The notes beneath the pieces are model-generated. The model saw only the letters and a list, made by a program, of their open reading frames with translations. It was not told the origin of the DNA and did not search any database. Made by a program: the position numbers and the translations under genes. From Gammaproteobacteria bacterium (GTDB taxonomy: Bacteria; Pseudomonadota; Gammaproteobacteria; SZUA-140), in NCBI GenBank assembly GCA_003230195.1, contig QIHH01000009.1, positions 1 to 20,441 of the forward strand: DNA of 20,441 bases, in the 5' to 3' direction. Shown here piece after piece: positions 7,165-13,450 of this stretch; the first letter of the stretch is position 1; each line of letters opens with the position of its first letter.

Positions 7165-8664
7165 TTATGTCAAACGTTTACGCTCACTTGATGAAAGAAT
7201 CGATATTGACTCACGATATTTTGCAATCGTACGACGAGCAACATTGATCCCCTGTTCTTCAAGAATTTGTGAAATTTTACTGTCGCTCAGCGGCTTTGCC
7301 GGGTTTTCAGCCGCCACCAATTTTTTGATTAACGCACGAATGGCGGTCGCAGAACATTCGCCGCCACTCGCGGTTCCAACATGGCTGGAAAAGAAATACT
7401 TCAATTCAAAAATGCCGCGTGGCGTGTGTATATATTTTTGTGTAGTAACACGAGAAATGGTCGACTCATGCATTTCAACGACTTCTGCCACATCGTGCAA
7501 CACCAACGCTTTCATCGCCTCCTCACCATGCTCAAGAAAACCACGCTGGCGCTCAACAATACAGGTTGCTACTTTCAGTAACGTTTCATTACGGCTTTGC
7601 AGGCTCTTAATAAACCACTTAGCCTCTTGCAAATGGTTTTTCAGGTAGGTGTTATCAGAGCTATTATCTGCACGCTTAACCAACCCGGCGTAACCATTGT
7701 TAACACGCACCTTAGGTAACGCCTCACCATTTAATTCAACTTTCCAGGCTCCGTTATGTTTTCTAACCATCACATCTGGCACCACATACTCTGCATGTTT
7801 AGGAGATATCGCTGCACCTGGGCGTGGATTAAGCGTCTGCACCAACACCATCATCTCTTTTAACTCTTCCTGTGAGCACTTCATGCGCCGCATAATCTGT
7901 GTGTAATCACGCGCACCCAGTAATTTAAGATGTTCAGTAATCAGCTTCCGCGCCTCTTCCAGCCACGGGGTTTCGGGGCTCAAATGCTGCAATTGAATCT
8001 GCATGCACTCCTGTAGATCACGACAACCAACGCCAATCGGATCAAAGTTGTGAATACGATGTAGCACCGCCTCTACTTCATCGAGCTCGGTCTCGAGTTC
8101 TTCACCTAGACCTGAAATGATATCCTCTAAGGGGCTGGTAAGATAACCCTGATCGTCAATCGCATCGATAATCGCAGTGGCGATTTCCATATCTTTATCA
8201 GTAAAAGAGGTTAACCTCATCTGCCATAAGAGGTGCTCCTGAAGCGATTCAGGCGATGCGTCCTGACTCTCATAATCACTGTTCTCAGGCATCGCAGCGG
8301 AAGAAGTCTGCGGCATCACGCTATCATAGGTATCTTCCCATGAGCTATCAACCGGCAGTTCATCGGGTAGTGCATCGGAAAGTTGTGAAACAACATCGCC
8401 ATCACCAGCAACACCGGCATCGACAGAATTCACATCATCAACTGACACATCAGAAGCAAGATCGCTGGGATCAGCAGTAGAATCTTTAGCGGATGAATCG
8501 TCGCCACTCTCATCCGTAAGCTCCAGCATAGGATTCGATTCAAGCGCCTCCTGAATCTCCGCCTGGAGATCAAGGGTCGATAACTGTAACAGGCGTATCG
8601 CCTGCTGCAGCTGCGGCGTCATCGTCAACTGTTGTCCAAGCCGGAGCTGTAGGGATTGCTTCAT
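7165..8664 (-). CDS. rpoN: RNA polymerase sigma-54 factor RpoN
   Basis: This 499-residue sigma-54 has region I at the N-terminus: MKQSLQLRLGQQLTMTPQLQ, then QAIRLLQLSTLDLQ. This Gln/Leu-rich part contacts enhancer-binding activators. A long acidic, Ser/Asp-rich region II (about 50-145) follows. The core-binding region starts near ESLQEHLLWQMRL. The DNA-binding part has VVEMHESTISRVTTQKYIHTPRGIFELKYFF and the invariant RpoN box ARRTIAKYRE (476-485), which reads the -24 element. It directs transcription of genes with GG/GC promoters, always needing an AAA+ activator. It is flanked by lptB (95 bp upstream) and hpf (14 bp downstream), the usual gammaproteobacterial order. A hairpin and possible promoter lie in the upstream gap. 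Confidence 0.97.
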   Translation of the reverse strand: MKQSLQLRLGQQLTMTPQLQQAIRLLQLSTLDLQAEIQEALESNPMLELTDESGDDSSAKDSTADPSDLASDVSVDDVNSVDAGVAGDGDVVSQLSDALPDELPVDSSWEDTYDSVMPQTSSAAMPENSDYESQDASPESLQEHLLWQMRLTSFTDKDMEIATAIIDAIDDQGYLTSPLEDIISGLGEELETELDEVEAVLHRIHNFDPIGVGCRDLQECMQIQLQHLSPETPWLEEARKLITEHLKLLGARDYTQIMRRMKCSQEELKEMMVLVQTLNPRPGAAISPKHAEYVVPDVMVRKHNGAWKVELNGEALPKVRVNNGYAGLVKRADNSSDNTYLKNHLQEAKWFIKSLQSRNETLLKVATCIVERQRGFLEHGEEAMKALVLHDVAEVVEMHESTISRVTTQKYIHTPRGIFELKYFFSSHVGTASGGECSATAIRALIKKLVAAENPAKPLSDSKISQILEEQGINVARRTIAKYRESISILSSSERKRLT

Positions 8665-8721
8665 ATATCGCCGTCCTGATTCGGCGTCACCTTCTTGCTT
8701 AATTTATTTGACCATTATTTT

Positions 8722-8751
8722 ATCGTAGTTGGCACCTTTTTTCAGTGCCAA
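8722..8751 (-). promoter_or_regulatory. Hairpin overlapping a possible promoter before rpoN
   Basis: A perfect 7-bp inverted repeat, TTGGCAC/GTGCCAA (8729-8735 and 8745-8751), with a 9-nt loop fills part of the lptB-rpoN gap. On the - strand the outer arm reads TTGGCA, a 5/6 match to a -35 box. It is followed 18 bp later by TACGAT (8722-8727), a 4/6 match to a -10 box. The hairpin has no U-tract after it on this strand, so it is not an intrinsic terminator. It could be a repressor site on an internal rpoN promoter or an mRNA processing or stabilising hairpin. The promoter reading is tentative. Confidence 0.4.
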
Positions 8752-8759
8752 TCGTAACA

Positions 8760-9485
8760 TTAGAGTCGAAAACCCTGTCCAAGGTAAACATCTCGCACTT
8801 GCTTATTCTCTAAAATCGCGTCAGGTGGGCCTGCTGCGAGCACTACTCCCTCGCTCATAATATATGCGCGCTCACATATTCCTAGCGTCTCTCTGACATT
8901 ATGATCGGTAATGAGCACCCCAATCCCCTTATCCGTCAAAAAACGAATAATGCGCTGAATATCGACCACAGAGATCGGGTCAACCCCTGCAAATGGCTCA
9001 TCCAGCAGGATAAAACGCGGACTTGTCGCCAATGTGCGTGCAATTTCAACACGCCGACGCTCACCACCCGAAAGACTCATCCCTAAATTCTCACGCAAAT
9101 GGGTAACATGAAGCTCGCCCAACAGTTCATCCAGCTGGGCCAGTTGCTGCGCACGATTCAGATCACCGCGCATCTCCAGTATCGCCAGAATATTTTGCGC
9201 TACGGTTAATTTGCGAAAAATTGATGCCTCCTGAGGCAGGTAACCGACTCCCATCTTGGCACGAACATGCATCGGATAGCTCGCCATATCCTGACCATCA
9301 AGCACAATACTGCCTTTATCACAGCCAACCAAGCCAACAATCATATAGAAGCAAGTCGTTTTACCCGCACCATTTGGCCCCAGCAAGCCGATCACCTCCC
9401 CACTATTCACCTCCAACGAAACATCTTTGACCACTTCGCGAGATTTATAACTTTTGGCAAGATTGGACGCAATGAGGGCATGCAT
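8760..9485 (-). CDS. lptB: LPS export ABC transporter ATP-binding protein LptB
   Basis: This 241-residue ABC ATPase has the Walker A motif GPNGAGKT (36-43), a Q-loop in GYLPQEASIFRKLT, the signature LSGGERRR (138-145), the Walker B motif FILLDEP (158-164) and the switch His195 in LITDHNVRET. GYLPQEASIFRKLTV and FAGVDPISV are characteristic of LptB among ABC proteins. It powers extraction of lipopolysaccharide from the inner membrane with LptF and LptG, which are not in this window, and feeds LptC and LptA. The gene follows lptA by 30 bp and precedes rpoN, the conserved arrangement. Confidence 0.97.
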   Translation of the reverse strand: MHALIASNLAKSYKSREVVKDVSLEVNSGEVIGLLGPNGAGKTTCFYMIVGLVGCDKGSIVLDGQDMASYPMHVRAKMGVGYLPQEASIFRKLTVAQNILAILEMRGDLNRAQQLAQLDELLGELHVTHLRENLGMSLSGGERRRVEIARTLATSPRFILLDEPFAGVDPISVVDIQRIIRFLTDKGIGVLITDHNVRETLGICERAYIMSEGVVLAAGPPDAILENKQVRDVYLGQGFRL

Positions 9486-9515
9486 CAGCGGCGATTGTCC
9501 ATCTGTTTTCCCAAC

Positions 9516-10019
9516 TTACTCCGCCTTCCTTTTTTCACGCGGCTGAATCACCACCTGTACCCGTTCACCGCCATTTTCCGCCTTTCGTGCATTGACAATA
9601 TCCTTATCCGCATCATATTCAATATGATTTCCCGAGAACTCATCCTCTCCTCGCGTCATATGGGCATTCCCTTTTAATACGATATGCCCCTGAGCTGCGT
9701 GATAATCAATCAAACGCGCCTTTGCCTTCAGCTCACCTTTATCATCATCGAGCATCTGCTGGTACCTCACACGCTCGCCCTCGGCGGAAAAATGCTGAAA
9801 TTCGCCACCAACACTGTATATAGTCACCTTATCAGCCGTCATCTTAACCGTTCCCTGAACATAGCTGACACGGCCTTGGTAGATGCTGACCCCTGTGCCT
9901 TCATCAACCACCATGCTATCGGCTTCAATCTGAATCGACTGCTCTCGATCACTGGTCAACGCCAGCGCGATGCCCGGCAAGAGCATCAGCAGCAATAAGC
10001 TAATGACTTTGTGGTTCAT
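9516..10019 (-). CDS. lptA: LPS transport periplasmic protein LptA
   Basis: This 167-residue protein has a clear signal peptide: MNHKVISLLLLMLLPGIALA, with probable cleavage after the Ala at 20. The OstA/LptA beta-jellyroll follows: QSIQIEADSMVVDEGTGVSI, YQGRVSYVQGTVKMTADKVTI and HIVLKGNAHMTRGEDEFSGN are repeated-strand segments typical of the family. LptA polymers bridge LptC and LptD across the periplasm and carry LPS. The C-terminal tail is basic (QPREKRKAE). The start overlaps the end of lptC by 20 bp, indicating coupled translation. Confidence 0.93.
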   Translation of the reverse strand: MNHKVISLLLLMLLPGIALALTSDREQSIQIEADSMVVDEGTGVSIYQGRVSYVQGTVKMTADKVTIYSVGGEFQHFSAEGERVRYQQMLDDDKGELKAKARLIDYHAAQGHIVLKGNAHMTRGEDEFSGNHIEYDADKDIVNARKAENGGERVQVVIQPREKRKAE

Positions 10020-10566
10020 AGCTCCCCCGCACTGCTGATAATAGCTCTATTCGATGTTGCCTGAGGTCCGTCTTCATCCCAATTGCCGTTGTCCTTCCGC
10101 GACCATCCTTAATTTTGACTCGCGCTGCCGTCTCCATATATTTAACATACGGGTACACGGTTAAATTGGAGGTATAAATTTGTAGTGCCTCGATATCCGT
10201 TGCAGTAATGCGCAAAATAATCACTTCCCCTTGTAACAGTATCGTTTCACCACCATTCAATACCAGCCCGGATTCAGCGCGAATATCCCAGAACTCATCC
10301 TCACTACGAAACACCACAAGATGCGGACGTTCAAGCGTCGCGCTATCATTATTCGCATAGTGCTTCAAATTATCAGCATAGAGCTTATGTGCAGGTTTCC
10401 CCACTAAATTTAGCGCTGTTGATTCAAACTCATCCATATAATAATCTGGTTCATGCTGCATTTTCTCAAAGATTTGCTGCGATACTGGCTCAACACTACC
10501 TTGCAACCACCAGCTCAATGCAGCCAGCGCTATCAGCAGTAATGCAACCCACCCCCGTCTGCTCAA
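10000..10566 (-). CDS. lptC: LPS export protein LptC
   Basis: This 188-residue protein has one N-terminal membrane anchor (VALLLIALAALSWWL, about 7-21) and a periplasmic beta-jellyroll. Segments such as YYMDEFESTALNLVGKPAHK, LVLNGGETILLQGEV and YPYVKYMETAARVKIKDG match the LptC/YrbK family. It receives LPS from LptBFG and hands it to LptA. The only start consistent with the domain is TTG at 10566, since the frame is closed by TAA 30 bp upstream and no ATG or GTG lies between. Its upstream neighbour is an HMA-domain gene, not kdsC as in E. coli. Identification rests on the topology, length, position and weak motifs. Confidence 0.88.
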   Translation of the reverse strand: MSRRGWVALLLIALAALSWWLQGSVEPVSQQIFEKMQHEPDYYMDEFESTALNLVGKPAHKLYADNLKHYANNDSATLERPHLVVFRSEDEFWDIRAESGLVLNGGETILLQGEVIILRITATDIEALQIYTSNLTVYPYVKYMETAARVKIKDGRGRTTAIGMKTDLRQHRIELLSAVRGSYEPQSH

Positions 10567-10610
10567 TGAAAAATACCATCCGGAATCACCAGATTATTCA
10601 ACATACCCGG

Positions 10611-10817
10611 TTAACTATTCGACGGTGGATAACCGAGTTCAGCTAATCGAGCAGTCAGCACATCCCGTGCAAGCGTATCACCATGCACCTCAACGTCACC
10701 TCTAGCAACATCGACTGAAATATGTGACACGCCCTCAACGTTACCCAGCCCATCACGAATGTTAGTAGCACAACCATCACACTTCACATTATCAACCCTG
10801 AACTTCATCGCCTGCAT
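10611..10817 (-). CDS. Small heavy-metal-associated (HMA) domain protein, CopZ-like
   Basis: This 68-residue protein is a single HMA domain: MKFRVDNVKCDGCATNIRDG has the metal-binding CDGC (Cys13 and Cys16), followed by a VEGV...ISVDVARGDVEVHG pattern and LAELGYPP, the beta-alpha-beta-beta-alpha-beta fold of CopZ, Atx1 and MerP. There is no signal peptide, so it is cytosolic, probably a Cu(I) or other soft-metal carrier. AGGAG lies 5 nt before the ATG at 10817; the ATG at 10808 is an alternative start. It sits 24 bp after the Ca2+/Na+ exchanger gene and 44 bp before lptC, where kdsC stands in enterics. Which metal it binds, and any partner ATPase, cannot be read here. Confidence 0.9.
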   Translation of the reverse strand: MQAMKFRVDNVKCDGCATNIRDGLGNVEGVSHISVDVARGDVEVHGDTLARDVLTARLAELGYPPSNS

Positions 10818-10841
10818 ATCCTCTCCTGCTCACTCTATAAT

Positions 10842-11813
10842 TTATACCGCTGCCAAGTAAAGCCAGTACATATAGCCACAAAAAGCACTTAACAACAACC
10901 CGCCTTCAACACGGTTGATCTTGCCATCTTTACCGCGAAAACCATAGGCCATCAGGAATAGCGCAATCGTCAGGCCAATCATGACCGGATAATCACGCGT
11001 CAACACCCCATCTGGTACCGTCGATGGGTAGATCAGCCCAGGCAATGCCATCACCCCAAGGATATTAAACATATTAGAGCCAATGATGTTACCAATCGCA
11101 AGCTCATGTTCTTTCTTGAGCGCACTCGCCACCGTGGCCGCCAGTTCTGGCAAGCTAGTACCGATTGCAATGATCGTCAGCCCAATAATCAGGTCACTCA
11201 CGCCAAAGGCCTTAGCGATATTCACCGCGCCCCACACCAGGATTTGAGAACTGACAAACAGCACCACCATACCGACCACTAACCAGAACGTCGCTTTTGA
11301 TGCCGGCATCCCCTCTGGGATTTCAGTATCAAACTCGCTCGACATCAGGTCGCCACTATCACGCTCTTTCAGCCCCAGTCGAACAACCCAAAAGATCATC
11401 AAAAACATACCTAATAAGAGAAACAGACCGTCGCCCTGACCAAGATTGCCATCCATCAGTAGCAGCAGTGCTAGCACCATCACCAATAATAAGATTGGCA
11501 GCTCACGTTTGATAATGCCCGAATGAATAGTGAGCGGCACGATCAATGCTGTAATACCCAACACCAGTGCAATATTGGTGATATTGGAACCCAGCGCGTT
11601 ACCGATCGAAATCCCCGGATTACCTTGATATGCAGCCATCCCTGACACCAGCATCTCAGGCGCAGAAGTACCAAAGCCGACAATAGTCAAGCCGACAATT
11701 AGTGGTGAAATACCAAAATTACGCGCTATAGCTGAGGCCCCCAGTACAAAACGGTCCGCCCCCCATACCAAAAAAATAAAGCCAGCAACAACAGCAACAG
11801 ATGAAAGCAACAT
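10842..11813 (-). CDS. Calcium/sodium antiporter, CaCA family (YrbG-like)
   Basis: This 323-residue inner-membrane protein has about ten helices and the two inverted alpha repeats of Na+/Ca2+ exchangers: GFGTSAPEMLVS (46-57) with GNALGSNITN (71-80), and AIGTSLPELAAT (216-227) with GNIIGSNMFN (241-250). The Glu in each PE motif binds cation. A hydrophilic loop (about 147-172, rich in Asp and Glu) separates the halves. YrbG-type genes commonly head the kds-lpt-rpoN cluster in gammaproteobacteria, and the position here fits. The actual ion used cannot be read from sequence. The ATG at 11813 has no obvious Shine-Dalgarno sequence; the upstream bases are AT-rich. Confidence 0.93.
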   Translation of the reverse strand: MLLSSVAVVAGFIFLVWGADRFVLGASAIARNFGISPLIVGLTIVGFGTSAPEMLVSGMAAYQGNPGISIGNALGSNITNIALVLGITALIVPLTIHSGIIKRELPILLLVMVLALLLLMDGNLGQGDGLFLLLGMFLMIFWVVRLGLKERDSGDLMSSEFDTEIPEGMPASKATFWLVVGMVVLFVSSQILVWGAVNIAKAFGVSDLIIGLTIIAIGTSLPELAATVASALKKEHELAIGNIIGSNMFNILGVMALPGLIYPSTVPDGVLTRDYPVMIGLTIALFLMAYGFRGKDGKINRVEGGLLLSAFCGYMYWLYLAAV

Positions 11814-11857
11814 ACAAATAAATTTCTATTTAGTTCGATTTAGGAAAACAGCAACCA

Positions 11858-12721
11858 CTAACCATTCAGTGGTACTGCGTAATGCAGCGCGATGCCAATA
11901 AAGATCACCGCACCAAACTTATTATTATTCAGGAAGGCACGAAAATAGAGCAAGATATCTCGCTCACGTAGCAGATATTGCTGGTAGCAGGCAAACAAGC
12001 CCGCCACGGCTAAACCGCCGTAATAAAACAATCCTAACGCCACCTGCTGGCCAATAATCAGCAACACCACAAAAAAGAGCGCCTGTATTATACCAATAAT
12101 CGCACGATCACCATCACCAAACAGGATTGCGGTCGATTTCACTCCGATCCGCAGATCATCAGCTCGATCGACCATCGCATACATCGTGTCATACACAGTC
12201 GTCCATAATACCGTCGCAATAAACAATAGCCACGCCTCATTCGGCACCGCTCCAGTCTGCGCCGCAAATACCATTGGCACTGCCCAGCCAAAGGCAGCCC
12301 CAAGATAGACCTGCGGCAGATGGGTATAACGCTTCATAAACGGATAAGTGCCCGCCAGAAATACCGCCACAAACGACATCATAATCGTCAGTGTATTCAT
12401 CGTTAACACCAGCGCAAAGGCCATCAGACAGAGCACTACAAATAGAATCAATGCCGATTTAGGCGCTATCTTGCCTGATGTAATCGGGCGATCACGGGTA
12501 CGGCGCACCTTTGAGTCGATATCTCTGTCAGTATAATCATTGATCACACAGCCCGCCGCACGCATCAACACCCCGCCTGCAACAAAGACAATCAGCACAT
12601 GAGTATCCGGCACCCCTTGCGCCGCGATCCACAGTGCCCACATCGTAGGCCACAGCAGCAAAAAGGTGCCAATAGGCTTATCAAAGCGCATCAATGACCA
12701 ATATTGTTGCATACGCGCCAT
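11858..12721 (-). CDS. ubiA: 4-hydroxybenzoate polyprenyltransferase UbiA
   Basis: UbiA attaches the polyprenyl tail to 4-hydroxybenzoate, the second dedicated step of ubiquinone synthesis, in the inner membrane. The two Mg2+-diphosphate motifs are visible: NDYTDRDID (61-69) and DTMYAMVDRADDLRIGVKS (178-196), with about eight membrane helices around them. MRFDKPIGTFLLLWPTMWAL near the N-terminus is typical. I chose the ATG at 12721 (287 residues, MARMQQYWSLMRFDKPIG), which matches family length; a GTG at 12757 in the same frame would add 12 residues and is possible. The stop is TAG. It follows ubiC, which makes its substrate, with the extended ubiC frame ending only 31 bp before that GTG. Confidence 0.95.
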   Translation of the reverse strand: MARMQQYWSLMRFDKPIGTFLLLWPTMWALWIAAQGVPDTHVLIVFVAGGVLMRAAGCVINDYTDRDIDSKVRRTRDRPITSGKIAPKSALILFVVLCLMAFALVLTMNTLTIMMSFVAVFLAGTYPFMKRYTHLPQVYLGAAFGWAVPMVFAAQTGAVPNEAWLLFIATVLWTTVYDTMYAMVDRADDLRIGVKSTAILFGDGDRAIIGIIQALFFVVLLIIGQQVALGLFYYGGLAVAGLFACYQQYLLRERDILLYFRAFLNNNKFGAVIFIGIALHYAVPLNG

Positions 12722-12788
12722 CAGCGCAATAACTCGACTATGTTGACAACAATCCACACCGTTAAAATATCCAGCCTCTGTCTAAAAC

Positions 12789-12878
12789 TTATCGCGCCGG
12801 AATAGACGGCAAAAAGAACTCACTCACTAACAACGGCTTCTGCTGAAAACGAAACACAGAACGCCGATCCCACACGTT
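12789..12878 (-). pseudogene. ubiC: Severed C-terminus of UbiC, in frame after an amber codon
   Basis: Directly after the TAG at 12879-12881 the ubiC frame stays open for 29 codons, to TAA at 12789-12791. It reads NVWDRRSVFRF, then QQKPLLVSEFFLPSIPAR. This aligns with the E. coli UbiC ending [28 protein letters not shown], including the Glu (here in VSEFFLP) that corresponds to catalytic Glu155. The segment is therefore genuine UbiC coding sequence cut off by one stop codon. It has no start codon or ribosome binding site of its own. Either the gene is freshly broken, the TAG is suppressed, or the base is a sequencing error. Confidence 0.88.
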
Positions 12879-13355
12879 CTACTGCCCAAGCCCTAACCCG
12901 GCCAACGTATCATTATCAAGCATCTCATCAGGGTGAACACAGGCAATTTCCATCGGCTCACGCACCACACCGTGATTGGCAAACAAAAAAGCCCCTAACG
13001 GACGGTTGTCCAGCACCAATAGCTGCCGACCCGCGCCACTCATGGTACGCAGCGGAATTATGCTACGCGCATAGACCCATGGCTCCCCCTTACAAATCAA
13101 CAGCACCTGCCGCACCATGGCATATTCTTGATGCCCCATTACGAGCGCCAGCCGCTCATTCAGCAATGGCCGCTGCCATCCTTGCGATAACACCTGCACT
13201 CGGGAATCACCACCACTCGCCTGCTTTAGACGCAACGTCAGCGAACCACGATCATATAACCACGGCAACAGCCGCTTGGGAAGTGTGGCACGCAGTACAT
13301 TACTCGCTGCTCGCCACACCGGTTCCTGCCAAACACCTTGTCGCTTAACTTTCAC
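12879..13355 (-). CDS. ubiC: Chorismate pyruvate-lyase UbiC, interrupted by an in-frame TAG
   Basis: UbiC converts chorismate to 4-hydroxybenzoate and pyruvate, starting ubiquinone synthesis. This 158-codon stretch carries YAMVRQVLLICKGEPWVYAR, with Arg82 matching catalytic Arg76 of E. coli. SIIPLRTMSG, RPLGAFLF and VVREPMEIACV follow. It then stops at TAG after GLGLGQ, before the family's final WxRRS and EFFLP segment, which lies intact in the same frame downstream (12789-12878). As read, the product lacks the last beta strand and the catalytic Glu, so it should be inactive unless the TAG is read through. The start is GTG at 13355, with a TAG in frame 15 bp upstream and no clear Shine-Dalgarno sequence. 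A 95-bp AT-rich gap follows recG. ubiA comes next. Confidence 0.9.
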   Translation of the reverse strand: MKVKRQGVWQEPVWRAASNVLRATLPKRLLPWLYDRGSLTLRLKQASGGDSRVQVLSQGWQRPLLNERLALVMGHQEYAMVRQVLLICKGEPWVYARSIIPLRTMSGAGRQLLVLDNRPLGAFLFANHGVVREPMEIACVHPDEMLDNDTLAGLGLGQ

Positions 13356-13450
13356 TTTGTATTGATTCTAGGCTAAAAAGTAACAGGCAAGAAAAACCGC
13401 ACATAATCCTATGAAATATCCCAGTTAAATTAAATCAAATTAATCGCACA

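Noticed and set aside
7124..7648. 174-residue open frame on the + strand opposite rpoN and hpf
   Set aside because: It is antisense to the conserved RpoN DNA-binding region, has no recognisable motif and runs across the hpf-rpoN junction. Treated as a chance frame.
8729..8751. TTGGCAC resembling the -24 element of a sigma-54 promoter near rpoN
   Set aside because: No GC-containing -12 element lies at the required 10-bp distance on either strand.
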